Shown here: positions 49,079 to 57,346 of the stretch, piece by piece
Numbering within the stretch: position 1 is the first letter of the stretch
Layout of the letters: the number at the start of each line of letters is the position of its first letter
Source: Ancylobacter novellus
Lineage (GTDB): Bacteria; Pseudomonadota; Alphaproteobacteria; Rhizobiales; Methylopilaceae
Direction of reading: 5' to 3'
Length of the DNA stretch: 64,000 bases
Assembly: GCA_003241695.1 (NCBI GenBank)
Contig: QFPN01000013.1
Location: 23,524-87,523, forward strand
Notes under the pieces: generated by a model
Told to the model about the DNA's origin: nothing
What the model saw: the letters and a program-made list of their open reading frames with translations, nothing else
The model's database searches: none
Position numbers and translations under genes: made by a program

Positions 49079-49214
49079 TGAGACGAACTGCGTGCTTCGA
49101 GACGCCCGCTGCCGCGGGCTCCGCAGCATGAGGACCGTTCAGATTCCAAGGCGGCGGACCTCCCTCATGCTGAGGAGGCCCGCAGGGGCGTCTCGAAGCA
49201 CGCAGTTCGTCTCA
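49079..49214. repeat. intergenic palindromic repeat, family A, copy 2
   Basis: A perfect 29-bp terminal inverted repeat begins TGAGACGAACTGCGTGCTTC at 49079 and returns at the right end to 49214. The inner arms (CAGCATGAGG and CCTCATGCTGAGG) match copy 1. It lies between the hypothetical gene and the end of the ribosomal operon. Confidence 0.88.
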
Positions 49215-49230
49215 CCATCCATCTGGCTCA

Positions 49231-49261
49231 AAACGCGAAAAGCGGCCGTCGCCGGCCGCTT
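49231..49261 (-). terminator. terminator of the S10-spc-alpha operon
   Basis: On the minus strand AAGCGGCCG, a 4-base loop and CGGCCGCTT are followed by TTCGCGTTTT, 31 bases after the rplQ stop. It ends the ribosomal superoperon. Confidence 0.8.
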
Positions 49262-49291
49262 CCCGTCAGTCATCGAGCTAATGCGCGAAGC

Positions 49292-49708
49292 TCAGGCGGC
49301 TTCGGCCGCCTCGGCGCGCTCGCGGTCGACCTTGCCCTTGGCGTCGACGTCACGGTCGACGAACTCGATCACCGCGATCGCCGCGTTGTCGCCGTGGCGG
49401 AAGCCCGCCTTGACGATGCGCGTGTAGCCGCCCGGACGCTCCTTGTAGCGCGGCGCGATCACGTCGAAGAGCTTCTGCACCGTCGGGATGTGGCGCAGCT
49501 CCGCGATCGCGAGGCGGCGCGAGTGCAGGTCGCCGCGGCGGGCGAGCGTCACCAGCTTCTCGACGACCGGACGCAGGTCCTTGGCCTTCGGCAGGGTGGT
49601 GATGATCTGCTCATGCTCGATCAGCGACTGGGCGAGGTTCTGGAACATCGCCTTGCGGTGGCTCTGGAGCCGGTTAAAGCGGCGTCCCCGCCGGCCGTGC
49701 ATCGACAT
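49292..49708 (-). CDS. rplQ: 50S ribosomal protein L17 (bL17)
   Basis: bL17 lies near the exit tunnel of the large subunit. The 138-residue protein opens with the invariant HGRRGRRFNRLQSHRKAMFQNLA and contains IITTLPKAKDLRPVVEKLVTLARRG and GGYTRIVKAGFRHGDNA. The C-terminal 20 residues are a Glu/Ala-rich extension. It is the last gene of the superoperon, 49 bases after rpoA, and a terminator follows. Confidence 0.97.
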   Translation of the reverse strand: MSMHGRRGRRFNRLQSHRKAMFQNLAQSLIEHEQIITTLPKAKDLRPVVEKLVTLARRGDLHSRRLAIAELRHIPTVQKLFDVIAPRYKERPGGYTRIVKAGFRHGDNAAIAVIEFVDRDVDAKGKVDRERAEAAEAA

Positions 49709-49757
49709 CTTTTATCTCCTCGGACCGGGACCTCGTGGGCCCGCCGGTCGCTCGACC

Positions 49758-50774
49758 TCAGTAGTGTTCTTCGAAACGCTTGGCGAGTTCGTCGATGTTG
49801 TCCGGCGGCCAGCCGCCGACTTCCATCCCGAGGTGCAGGCCCATCTGGGCGAGCACTTCCTTGATCTCGTTCAGCGACTTGCGGCCGAAGTTCGGAGTGC
49901 GGAGCATTTCCGCCTCGGTCTTCTGGATGAGGTCGCCGATGTAGACGATGTTGTCGTTCTTCAGGCAGTTGGCCGAACGCACCGAAAGCTCGAGTTCGTC
50001 GACCTTCTTGAGCAGCGCCGGGTTGAAGGCGAGCTCCGGAATGGCGGACGGCGCGGCTTCCTTCTTCGGCTCCTCGAAGTTGACGAACACTTCGAGCTGG
50101 TCCTGCAGGATGCGGGCGGCGTAGGCCACCGCGTCCTCGGGCGTGATCGAGCCGTTGGTCTCGACGTTCAGCGTCAGCTTGTCGAAGTCGAGGTTCTGGC
50201 CCTCGCGGGTGCTCTCGACGCGATAGGAGACCTTCTTGACCGGCGAGTAGAGGCTGTCGACCGGGATAAGGCCGATCGGAGCGTCCTCGGGACGGTTCCG
50301 GTCGGCGGGCACGTAGCCCTTGCCGGTGTCGACCGTGAACTCCATGCGGATTTCCGCCCCCTCGTCGAGGGTGCAGAGCACGAGGTCGGGGTTCAGGATC
50401 TGAACGTCGCCCACCACCTGGATGTCGCCGGCGTGGACCTGGCCGGGTCCCTGCTTGCGCAGCACCATCCGCTTCGGGCCTTCGCCCTGCATCTTGATGG
50501 CGACGTCCTTGATGTTCAGCACGATGTCGGTCACGTCCTCGCGGACGCCCGGGATCGACGAGAACTCGTGCAGCACGCCGTCGATGTGGACCGAGGTCAC
50601 GGCCGCGCCCTGGAGCGACGACAGCAGGATCCGGCGCAGCGCGTTGCCGAGCGTGAGACCGAAACCGCGCTCGAGCGGAGCCGCCACCATGGTCGCGGAA
50701 CGCGCGCCGTCGCCGGCCGCCGAGACCTCGAGCTTGTTCGGCTTAATAAGGTCTTGCCAATTCTTCTGGATCAC
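49758..50774 (-). CDS. rpoA: DNA-directed RNA polymerase alpha subunit
   Basis: RpoA dimerises to start RNA polymerase assembly and contacts promoters and activators. The 338-residue protein has the N-terminal assembly domain (about 1-235), with ERGFGLTLGNALRRILLSSL, and the C-terminal domain (about 260-338) with NCLKNDNIVYIGDLIQ and LGRKSLNEI-like FGRKSLNEIKEVL. Length is normal. It lies between rpsK and rplQ as expected, and an 11-bp hairpin separates it from rpsK. Confidence 0.98.
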   Translation of the reverse strand: MIQKNWQDLIKPNKLEVSAAGDGARSATMVAAPLERGFGLTLGNALRRILLSSLQGAAVTSVHIDGVLHEFSSIPGVREDVTDIVLNIKDVAIKMQGEGPKRMVLRKQGPGQVHAGDIQVVGDVQILNPDLVLCTLDEGAEIRMEFTVDTGKGYVPADRNRPEDAPIGLIPVDSLYSPVKKVSYRVESTREGQNLDFDKLTLNVETNGSITPEDAVAYAARILQDQLEVFVNFEEPKKEAAPSAIPELAFNPALLKKVDELELSVRSANCLKNDNIVYIGDLIQKTEAEMLRTPNFGRKSLNEIKEVLAQMGLHLGMEVGGWPPDNIDELAKRFEEHY

Positions 50775-50863
50775 TTCTCAGCATCCTTCGTCAGTCGCCG
50801 CGGGCCGCCCACGCCCTTCGCGGAGATGCCGGAGCCGCGAAACCGCGGACGGCTGAAACGGGC

Positions 50864-50889
50864 CCGCGCCCCGACGTCTCGGGGCGCGG
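50864..50889 (-). other. hairpin between rpsK and rpoA
   Basis: CCGCGCCCCGA pairs perfectly with TCGGGGCGCGG around a 4-base loop in the 131-bp spacer. No T-tract follows on the minus strand, so it is more likely an mRNA processing or stability element than a terminator. Confidence 0.5.
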
Positions 50890-50905
50890 CTTCGATAACG
50901 CGACG

Positions 50906-51295
50906 TCAGACGCGCCGGCGCTTGCGCGGCCGGCAGCCGTTGTGCGGGATCGGGGTCACGTCGCGGATCGACGTCACCATGAAGCCCGAAGCCTGCAGCG
51001 CGCGCAGCGCCGACTCGCGGCCCGAACCCGGACCGCGGACCTCGACCTCGAGGGTGCGCATGCCGTGCTCGGCGGCCTTTTTGGCCGCGTCCTCGGCCGC
51101 GACCTGAGCCGCGTACGGGGTCGACTTGCGCGAGCCCTTGAAGCCCTGCGCGCCGGCCGACGACCACGACACGGTGTTGCCCTGGGCGTCGGTGATGGTG
51201 ATCATCGTGTTGTTGAACGTGGCGTTCACATGCGCGACGCCGGAGGCGATGTTCTTGCGCTCGCGGCGGCGAATGCGCTGGGCTTCCTTGGCCAT
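50906..51295 (-). CDS. rpsK: 30S ribosomal protein S11 (uS11)
   Basis: uS11 lies in the platform of the small subunit at the mRNA exit. The 129-residue protein contains ASGVAHVNATFNNTMITITD, SAGAQGFKGSRKSTPYAAQ and the C terminus VTPIPHNGCRPRKRRRV, all family-typical. The spacer before it (51296-51605, towards rpsM) is unusually long and full of hairpins. Confidence 0.98.
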   Translation of the reverse strand: MAKEAQRIRRRERKNIASGVAHVNATFNNTMITITDAQGNTVSWSSAGAQGFKGSRKSTPYAAQVAAEDAAKKAAEHGMRTLEVEVRGPGSGRESALRALQASGFMVTSIRDVTPIPHNGCRPRKRRRV

Positions 51296-51354
51296 AAGTC
51301 TCTCGTGTCCTTCAGGCGCGCCCGTCGTTCCAGGCGCTCGGGAAATATGCGTCT

Positions 51355-51373
51355 CCCGGACATGGCGTCCGGG
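51355..51373. repeat. small palindrome in the rpsK-rpsM spacer
   Basis: CCCGGAC and GTCCGGG surround a 5-base spacer. It is the hairpin nearest rpsK in a set of three in this spacer. Confidence 0.55.
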
Positions 51374-51385
51374 ATCGGTCGTAAG

Positions 51386-51519
51386 GCGTCATCCCGGCCG
51401 GAGCGGCGAAGCCGCGAAGAGCCGGAATCGTGTTCAAGGCGCCCTCGAACCTTAAGCCGCCTCGCAAGGCGCTCGATCCTGAGGACGATCCCGGCTCTTT
51501 GCTTCGGCCGGGATGACGT
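51386..51519. repeat. intergenic palindromic repeat, family C
   Basis: CGTCATCCCGGCCG (near 51387) and CGGCCGGGATGACG (near 51505) are inverted ends. Inside lie inner arms with GAGCCGG facing CCGGCTC. The layout resembles the palindromic elements dispersed in Hyphomicrobiales genomes, but its sequence differs from families A and B. Confidence 0.75.
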
Positions 51520-51541
51520 TCGGCGCCCGCTTGCGAGGGCG

Positions 51542-51572
51542 ATCCCGGACTGGCCTGACGGCCGTCCGGGAT
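51542..51572. repeat. third hairpin in the rpsK-rpsM spacer
   Basis: ATCCCGGAC (51542-51550) and GTCCGGGAT (51564-51572) form an outer stem, with GGCC/GGCC inside and a TGAC loop. It lies 34 bases from the rpsM stop codon. Confidence 0.6.
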
Positions 51573-51605
51573 GATTCGCCGCGACCGGTCAGGCCGCGGC
51601 GAAAA

Positions 51606-51974
51606 TCACTTCTTCTTGCCGGCGATCGGCTTCGGCTTGCCCTTGCGGGTGCGCGCGTTGGTGTGGGTGCGCTGGCCGCGCACCGGCAGGCCGCGGCGAT
51701 GGCGCAGACCGCGATAGCAGCCGAGGTCCATCAGGCGCTTGATGTTCATCGCGACGTCGCGGCGCAGGTCGCCCTCGACGATGTAGTCGCGGTCGATCGC
51801 CTCGCGGATCTGGATGACTTCGGCGTCGGTCAGCTCGTTGACGCGGCGCTCGGCGGGAATCTGCACCTTGGCGCAGATCTCGCCGGCCTTCGCGGCGCCG
51901 ATGCCGTGAATGTACTGGAGCGCGATCACGACGCGCTTGTTGGTCGGAATGTTGACGCCGGCGATGCGGGCCAT
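51606..51974 (-). CDS. rpsM: 30S ribosomal protein S13 (uS13)
   Basis: uS13 sits at the head of the small subunit and bridges to the large subunit. The 122-residue protein starts MARIAGVNIPTNKRVVIALQ and contains YIHGIGAAKAGEICAK and YRGLRHRRGLPVRGQRTHTN, followed by the basic tail KPKPIAGKKK. It lies behind adk with a 288-bp gap. Confidence 0.98.
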   Translation of the reverse strand: MARIAGVNIPTNKRVVIALQYIHGIGAAKAGEICAKVQIPAERRVNELTDAEVIQIREAIDRDYIVEGDLRRDVAMNIKRLMDLGCYRGLRHRRGLPVRGQRTHTNARTRKGKPKPIAGKKK

Positions 51975-52220
51975 CTTCTGTCCCCTCCATGTGGGCCGGC
52001 GGAGCCGGCGGTCGAAGCGCGCGTCCGGTGGAGGCCGGCCCCTGCGCGCTCAGTGAATGAAGCGCCGAAACAGCAGCGCGGACGCGGGCCTTGCGAGCAC
52101 GGCGCGACCGGACTGCTTTCGGGATGCGTGCGGTTAGCGCTTCGGCGAGCCCGCGTCAACCCCTTGGTAGGGATTCGGCGACCGGAACGCAGCCCGCCCG
52201 CCCTCTTTGGACAAACGCAC

Positions 52221-52245
52221 GACGCTCCGGCAGGCCCGGAGCGTC
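52221..52245 (-). other. hairpin after adk
   Basis: GACGCTCCGG pairs perfectly with CCGGAGCGTC around a 5-base loop, 17 bases after the adk stop on the minus strand. GTGCGTTTG follows, without a true T-run. It may partly separate adk-side and rpsM-side expression. Confidence 0.5.
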
Positions 52246-52262
52246 GCGGTCGAACCGAAGGC

Positions 52263-52862
52263 TCACTCCGCCGGGGTGGTCGCCTCGGAAAGCGCCGCCT
52301 CGATCTGGCGCGTCACCTCGTCGATGGACGCCATGCCGTCGACGGAGGCGTGCAGCCCCTTGGCCTCGTAGAACGGCCGGAGCAGGCTCGTGACGCGGTT
52401 GAAGTCCGCGATGCGCCTGCGCACCGTCTCGGGCGCGTCGTCGGGGCGCAGCGGCTTGCCGGCGGCGGCCGCCTCGCGGGCTCGACGCTCCACGCGCTCC
52501 AGAAGCGCGTTCTCGTCGACCACGAGTTCGACCACCGCGTCGAGGCGCTGCCCCTTCTCCGCGAGCATAGCGTCCAGCGCCTCAGCCTGCGCCAGCGTGC
52601 GCGGGAAACCGTCGAGGATGAAGCCGTTCTTCGCGTCGGGCTCGTCGATCCGATCCGACACGATCTGGACCACCAGCGCATCGGAGCAGAGTTCGCCCCG
52701 CGCCATCACGTCCTTGGCCTGAACGCCCACCGGCGTTCCGGCGGCCACCGCGGCGCGCAGCATGTCGCCGGTCGAAAGCTGCACGATGCCGTGCTTTTGG
52801 ACGAGGCGCTCCGCCTGCGTGCCCTTGCCGGCTCCGGGCGGCCCGAGAAGGATAAGCCTCAT
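52263..52862 (-). CDS. adk: adenylate kinase
   Basis: Adk interconverts ATP, ADP and AMP. The 199-residue protein has the P-loop GPPGAGKGTQ at residues 7-16, the AMP-binding stretch STGDMLRAAV, NGFILDGFPRTLAQA and the short LID (ARREAAAAGKPLRPDD-like) typical of the zinc-free short form. It overlaps the secY stop by four bases (secY-adk coupling), the standard alphaproteobacterial order. Confidence 0.97.
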   Translation of the reverse strand: MRLILLGPPGAGKGTQAERLVQKHGIVQLSTGDMLRAAVAAGTPVGVQAKDVMARGELCSDALVVQIVSDRIDEPDAKNGFILDGFPRTLAQAEALDAMLAEKGQRLDAVVELVVDENALLERVERRAREAAAAGKPLRPDDAPETVRRRIADFNRVTSLLRPFYEAKGLHASVDGMASIDEVTRQIEAALSEATTPAE

Positions 52863-54196
52863 CTGCGTTTTCCTCTGAGACGGGCCTTCTTGATCAGGCC
52901 TTCGTACTGCGCGGCGTACAGATGCCCTTGCACCTGCGCGACGGTGTCCATCGTAACAGACACAACGATCAGCAGCGAAGTCCCGCCAAAGTAGAATGGC
53001 ACGGCGGCCCAGGAGATGAGGATTTCAGGAATCACGCAGACGAGAGCGATGTAGGCGGCGCCCACGACCGTGATTCGCGTCAGCACGTAGTCGATGTATT
53101 CCGCGGTGCGCTCGCCCGGACGGATGCCGGGGATGAAGCCGCCGTACTTCTTCAGATTGTCCGCCGTCTCCTTCGGATTGAACACGATGGCGGTGTAGAA
53201 GAAGCAGAAGAAAACGATCAGCGCGACATAGAGCGCCATATAGAGCGGGCGGCCATGGGCGAGATACGACGTGATCATCGTCAGCCAGCCCGGCGCGGCG
53301 CCCTGAGCCGAGAAGTTCGCGACCGTGGTCGGCAGGAGCAGCAGCGACGAGGCGAAGATCGGCGGGATGACGCCGGCGGTGTTGAGCTTCAGCGGCAGAT
53401 GCGAGCTCTCGCCGCCCGTCATGCGGTTCTGCGAGACTTGGCGCTTCGGATACTGGATCAGCAGCCGGCGCTGGGCGCGCTCCATGTAGACGACGAGCGC
53501 GATCACGCCGAGCGCCATCAGGATGATGCCGATGATCAGGCCGTTCGACAGCGCGCCCTGGCGGTTGAGCTCGAAGGCGCCGGCGATCGCGGACGGCAGC
53601 TCCGCCACGATGCCCGCGAAGATGATCAGCGAGATGCCGTTGCCGATGCCGCGGGCGGTGATCTGCTCGCCGAGCCACATCAGGAACATGGTGCCGCCGG
53701 TGAGCGTAATCACCGTGGAGATCTTGAAGAACCAGCCCGGATCCACGACCACGTTGGCCTGGCCCTGCAGGCCGACGGCGATGCCATAGGCCTGAACGGC
53801 AGCGAGCGCCACCGTGCCGTAGCGGGTGTACTGGTTGATGATCTTGCGGCCTTGCTCGCCCTCCTTCTTGAGGGCTTCGAGATGCGGCGAGACCGAGGTC
53901 ATCAGCTGCACGATGATCGAGGCCGAGATGTAGGGCATGATGGCGAGGGCGAAGATCGCCATGCGGCCGACCGCGCCGCCCGAGAACATGTTGAACAGGC
54001 CGATGATGCCCGTCGACTGCTGGCGGAACACGTCGGCCAGCGCCTGCGGGTTGATGCCGGGCATCGGGATGTAGGTCCCGAGCCGGTAGATGATGAGCGC
54101 CCCGAGGGTGAACCAGATACGCTTCTTGAGTTCGTCGGCCTTGGAGAAGGCCGAGAAATTCAGGTTGGCGGCAAGCTGCTCTGCGGCGGAAGCCAT
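52859..54196 (-). CDS. secY: protein translocase subunit SecY
   Basis: SecY is the channel of the Sec translocon. The 445-residue protein has ten hydrophobic helices. It begins with KADELKKRIWFTLGALIIYRLGTYIPMPGI, has QYTRYGTVALAAVQAYGIA and the periplasmic plug region, and later FGGTSLLIVVSVTMDTVAQVQ. The C-terminal end is KKARLRGKRR. Length is family-typical. It follows rplO by 94 bases and overlaps adk. Confidence 0.98.
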   Translation of the reverse strand: MASAAEQLAANLNFSAFSKADELKKRIWFTLGALIIYRLGTYIPMPGINPQALADVFRQQSTGIIGLFNMFSGGAVGRMAIFALAIMPYISASIIVQLMTSVSPHLEALKKEGEQGRKIINQYTRYGTVALAAVQAYGIAVGLQGQANVVVDPGWFFKISTVITLTGGTMFLMWLGEQITARGIGNGISLIIFAGIVAELPSAIAGAFELNRQGALSNGLIIGIILMALGVIALVVYMERAQRRLLIQYPKRQVSQNRMTGGESSHLPLKLNTAGVIPPIFASSLLLLPTTVANFSAQGAAPGWLTMITSYLAHGRPLYMALYVALIVFFCFFYTAIVFNPKETADNLKKYGGFIPGIRPGERTAEYIDYVLTRITVVGAAYIALVCVIPEILISWAAVPFYFGGTSLLIVVSVTMDTVAQVQGHLYAAQYEGLIKKARLRGKRR

Positions 54197-54290
54197 CTAC
54201 GCCCTCGTCCGTCCCGGAACCACGAAATGAAACGCCGCCCCCGGGCCTGACTGACCCGACCGGGGCGGCGCGCGTCGTTAGATAGGCGCT

Positions 54291-54782
54291 TTACGCAGAC
54301 TGCGCATCGGCCTTTTCGGTCGCCGGCGCGAGCAGCGTCACCTTGCCGCCGAGCTTCTCGATCACGTCCGCGACGGACTTCGAAACGGCGTAGACCTCGA
54401 GGTCGAGCTTGGTCTTGAGCTCGCCGCGGCCGAGCACCTTCACGCCGTCGCGCTTCTTCGACAGCACGCCGGCCTCGACCAGGGCCTCTTCTGTGACGGG
54501 CTTCGTCGCGTCGAGCTTGCCCGCCTCGACCGCCTGCTGAAGGCGGGAGAGGTTCACCTCGTTGAGGTCCTTCGCGAAGATGTTGGTGAAGCCGCGCTTC
54601 GGCAGGCGCCGGTAGAGCGGCATCTGGCCGCCCTCGAACGCCTTGATGGCGACGCCGGTGCGGGACTTCTGACCCTTGACGCCGCGGCCGCCGGTCTTGC
54701 CCTTGCCCGAGCCGATGCCGCGGCCGACGCGGATCCGGTCCTTGGTCGCGCCCGGATTGTCGCGGAGTTCGTTGAGCTTCAT
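54291..54782 (-). CDS. rplO: 50S ribosomal protein L15 (uL15)
   Basis: uL15 is a late-binding large-subunit protein. The 163-residue chain starts MKLNELRDNPGATKDRIRVG, with the Gly-rich RGIGSGKGKTGGRGVKGQKSR segment (residues about 22-42) and the C-terminal domain containing EVNLSRLQQAVEAGKLD. It precedes secY by 94 bases. Confidence 0.98.
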   Translation of the reverse strand: MKLNELRDNPGATKDRIRVGRGIGSGKGKTGGRGVKGQKSRTGVAIKAFEGGQMPLYRRLPKRGFTNIFAKDLNEVNLSRLQQAVEAGKLDATKPVTEEALVEAGVLSKKRDGVKVLGRGELKTKLDLEVYAVSKSVADVIEKLGGKVTLLAPATEKADAQSA

Positions 54783-54804
54783 TTCGAAAATCCTCTCAAG
54801 CGCT

Positions 54805-55053
54805 TCAGCGGGCGTCGTCGCCGTCGACGCGCACGAGATGGGCGACCTTCGCGATCATGCCGCGCACGGCCGGGGTGTCCTCAAGCTCGCGACGCTTGCC
54901 GATGCGGCCGAGGCCGAGGCCGACGAGCGTCTGCTGCTGGTCGAACGGCCGGCGGGTCGACGAGCCGGTCTGGACGACGGTCACGGTCGCGCCCTTGACC
55001 GCCTTCGCGGCCTTGCCCTTCGGCTCGGCCTTCTTGTTCTCAGTTGCGGCCAT
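54805..55053 (-). CDS. rpmD: 50S ribosomal protein L30 (uL30)
   Basis: uL30 is a small large-subunit protein. The 82-residue chain has a 20-residue Lys/Ala-rich N-terminal extension (ENKKAEPKGKAAKAVKGA) before the core VTVVQTGSSTRRPFDQQQTLVGLGL. The usual length is about 60. It lies between rpsE and rplO. Confidence 0.97.
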   Translation of the reverse strand: MAATENKKAEPKGKAAKAVKGATVTVVQTGSSTRRPFDQQQTLVGLGLGRIGKRRELEDTPAVRGMIAKVAHLVRVDGDDAR

Positions 55054-55083
55054 GATCAGGCTCCTTCAAGCGATGTCCGACGG

Positions 55084-55650
55084 TCAGCCTTCGGCGACCG
55101 CGTCGGCGTCGACGTCCTTGCGGCGCGCCTGCAGGGTCGAAACCTTGAGGCCGCGACGGGCGGCGACGGAGCGCGGGCTGTCTTCGGCCTTGAGGGCGTC
55201 GAAGGTCGCGCGGACCATGTTGTACGGGTTCGACGAACCGAGCGACTTCGCGACGACGTCGTGGACGCCGAGCGTCTCGAACACGGCGCGCATCGGGCCG
55301 CCGGCGATGATGCCGGTGCCGGCCGGGGCGGCGCGCAGCACGACCTTGCCGGCGCCGTGGCGGCCGTCGACGTCGTGATGCAGGGTGCGACCGTCGCGCA
55401 GCGGCACGCGGATGAGACCGCGCTTGGCGGCCTCGGTGGCCTTGCGGATCGCCTCCGGCACTTCGCGGGCCTTGCCGTGGCCGAAGCCGACGCGGCCCTT
55501 CTGGTCGCCGACGACGACGAGGGCCGCGAAGCCGAAGCGACGGCCGCCCTTCACCACCTTGGCGACGCGGTTGATGTGGACCAGCTTGTCGACGAACTCG
55601 CTGTCCTCGCGTTCGCGATCGCGGCGGTTCTCTCTGGGCTCACGAGCCAT
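55084..55650 (-). CDS. rpsE: 30S ribosomal protein S5 (uS5)
   Basis: uS5 helps maintain translational accuracy. The 188-residue protein has VKGGRRFGFAALVVVGDQKG, GRVGFGHGKAREVPEAI and LRAAPAGTGIIAGGPMRAV. A basic N-terminal start (AREPRENRRDRERED) replaces the shorter E. coli version. Confidence 0.98.
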   Translation of the reverse strand: MAREPRENRRDREREDSEFVDKLVHINRVAKVVKGGRRFGFAALVVVGDQKGRVGFGHGKAREVPEAIRKATEAAKRGLIRVPLRDGRTLHHDVDGRHGAGKVVLRAAPAGTGIIAGGPMRAVFETLGVHDVVAKSLGSSNPYNMVRATFDALKAEDSPRSVAARRGLKVSTLQARRKDVDADAVAEG

Positions 55651-55676
55651 AACTTATTCCTCCAGCCGGGCGGGCG

Positions 55677-56039
55677 TCAGAAGTTGAGCCCGCCCTCGCG
55701 GGCGGCCTCGGCCAGGGCCTTGACCCGGCCGTGATAGATGTACGAACCGCGGTCGAACACGACCTCGGTGACGCCGGCTGCCTTGGCGCGCTCGGCGACC
55801 AGCTTGCCGATCTCCGTCGCCGCGGCCATGTCCGCGCCGGTCTTCTTGGTCGCGCGGAAGTCCTTGTCGAGCGTCGAGGCCGAAGCCACGGTCACGCCGC
55901 GCTCGTCGTCGATGACCTGAGCATAGATCTGCTTCGACGAACGGTGGATCGACAGGCGCGGACGCCCGTTGGCGGCCGCGCGAAGCGCGCGGCGCACGCG
56001 CGCCTTGCGGCGCGCCTCAGTCGCAAGATTCTTCGCCAT
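55677..56039 (-). CDS. rplR: 50S ribosomal protein L18 (uL18)
   Basis: uL18 binds 5S rRNA. The 120-residue protein contains RLSIHRSSKQIYAQVIDDERG and DRGSYIYHGRVKALAEAARE GGLNF-type ending, as in the family. It ends 26 bases before rpsE and starts 10 bases after rplF. Confidence 0.98.
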   Translation of the reverse strand: MAKNLATEARRKARVRRALRAAANGRPRLSIHRSSKQIYAQVIDDERGVTVASASTLDKDFRATKKTGADMAAATEIGKLVAERAKAAGVTEVVFDRGSYIYHGRVKALAEAAREGGLNF

Positions 56040-56049
56040 CGGTCAGCCC

Positions 56050-56583
56050 TTACTTCTTCTTGCCTTCCTTGCGGAAGATGAACTCGCCCGCGTACTTCAC
56101 GCCCTTGCCCTTGTAAGGCTCGGGGCGGCGGAAATCGCGGATCTCGGCCGCGACCTGCCCGACCTGCTGGCGGTTGACGCCGGCGACGGTCAGCTCCGTC
56201 GGCTTGGCCGCGGTGATCTGGATCCCGTCCGGGATCGGATAGATCACGTCGTGGCTGTAGCCGAGCGCCAGGACCAGGTTCTTACCTTGGATCGAGGCGC
56301 GATAACCGACGCCGGTGATCTCGAGCTTCTTCTCGAAGCCCTTGGTGACGCCCTCGACGAGGTTGGACACCATGGTGCGCGACATGCCCCACATCGCGCG
56401 GGCGCGCTTGGTGTCGTCCTTCGGCTGGACCGAGACCTTACCGTCCTTGAATTCCACGACGACGTCGTCGTGGACGGTGAAGGCCAGTTCGCCCTTCGGG
56501 CCCTTGACCTTGACGTTCTGCCCGTCGACCGCCGCGGTGACGCCCGACGGCACGTCGATCGGCTTCTTGCCGATGCGCGACAT
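56050..56583 (-). CDS. rplF: 50S ribosomal protein L6 (uL6)
   Basis: uL6 is located near the GTPase centre. The 177-residue protein starts MSRIGKKPIDVPSGVTAAVD and has the C-terminal signature RRPEPYKGKGVKYAGEF. Two related domains (about 1-80 and 81-170) are evident. Ends in KEGKKK. Confidence 0.98.
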   Translation of the reverse strand: MSRIGKKPIDVPSGVTAAVDGQNVKVKGPKGELAFTVHDDVVVEFKDGKVSVQPKDDTKRARAMWGMSRTMVSNLVEGVTKGFEKKLEITGVGYRASIQGKNLVLALGYSHDVIYPIPDGIQITAAKPTELTVAGVNRQQVGQVAAEIRDFRRPEPYKGKGVKYAGEFIFRKEGKKK

Positions 56584-56622
56584 GATCGCTCTCCTAATCC
56601 TGTGGAAGACCCTCCGCCTGCG

Positions 56623-57018
56623 TCAGAAGACGCGGCAGAGGACCTCCCCGCCCACGTTGTTGTCGCGGGCGTCGTGATCCGCCATCACGCCCTTCGGCGT
56701 GGAGAGGATCGAGATGCCGAGGCCGTTCGCCACGCGCGGCAGCTTGTCGACCGACGCGTAGACGCGGCGGCCGGGCTTCGAGACGCGCTGCAGCTCGCGG
56801 ATGACCGGCGTGCCGTCATAGTACTTGAGCTCGATCTCGAACTCCGTGCGGCCGTTCGCCAGCTCCGTCTGCGTGTAACCGCGGATGTAGCCTTCCGACT
56901 GCAGCACGTCGAGCACGTGGGCGCGAAGCTTCGAGCCCGGGGTCGAGCACGAGGTCTTGTTCCGCATGTGCGCGTTGCGGATGCGCGTCAGCATATCGCC
57001 GAGGGGGTCGTTCACCAT
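56623..57018 (-). CDS. rpsH: 30S ribosomal protein S8 (uS8)
   Basis: uS8 binds central-domain 16S rRNA; in E. coli it also represses the spc operon. The 131-residue protein opens VNDPLGDMLTRIRNAHMRNK and contains VYASVDKLPRVANGLGISIL and HDARDNNVGGEVLCRVF. Confidence 0.98.
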   Translation of the reverse strand: MVNDPLGDMLTRIRNAHMRNKTSCSTPGSKLRAHVLDVLQSEGYIRGYTQTELANGRTEFEIELKYYDGTPVIRELQRVSKPGRRVYASVDKLPRVANGLGISILSTPKGVMADHDARDNNVGGEVLCRVF

Positions 57019-57028
57019 CGGTCCCTCC

Positions 57029-57334
57029 TCACCAGCTGGACTTCAGAAGGCCCGGGACCATGCCCTTGGAGCCAAGATCACGGATCGCGATGCGAGAGAT
57101 GCCGAGCTTGCGGTAATAGGCCCGCGGGCGTCCCGTGACTTCGCAACGGTTGCGGATGCGGGTCTTGGACCCGTTCCGCGGCAGTTCGGCGAGCTTGAGC
57201 CGCGCCGCGAACCGGTCCTCGAGGTCGAGGTTCGGGTTCTTGGCGATCGCCTTCAGCTCGGCGCGCTTCGCGGCGTCGCGGGCGACGAGCTTGCGGCGGC
57301 GGTTGTTCTTCTCGATCGCGCTCTTCTTAGCCAT
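57029..57334 (-). CDS. rpsN: 30S ribosomal protein S14 (uS14, zinc-free form)
   Basis: uS14 lies in the head of the 30S subunit. The 101-residue chain has AKKSAIEKNNRRRKLVARDA, FAARLKLAELPRNGSKTRIR and RNRCEVTGRPRAYYRKLGIS. The CxxC pairs of the zinc form are missing, so this is the C-minus type normal in alphaproteobacteria. Confidence 0.98.
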   Translation of the reverse strand: MAKKSAIEKNNRRRKLVARDAAKRAELKAIAKNPNLDLEDRFAARLKLAELPRNGSKTRIRNRCEVTGRPRAYYRKLGISRIAIRDLGSKGMVPGLLKSSW

Positions 57335-57346
57335 GCGATCCTCCCG

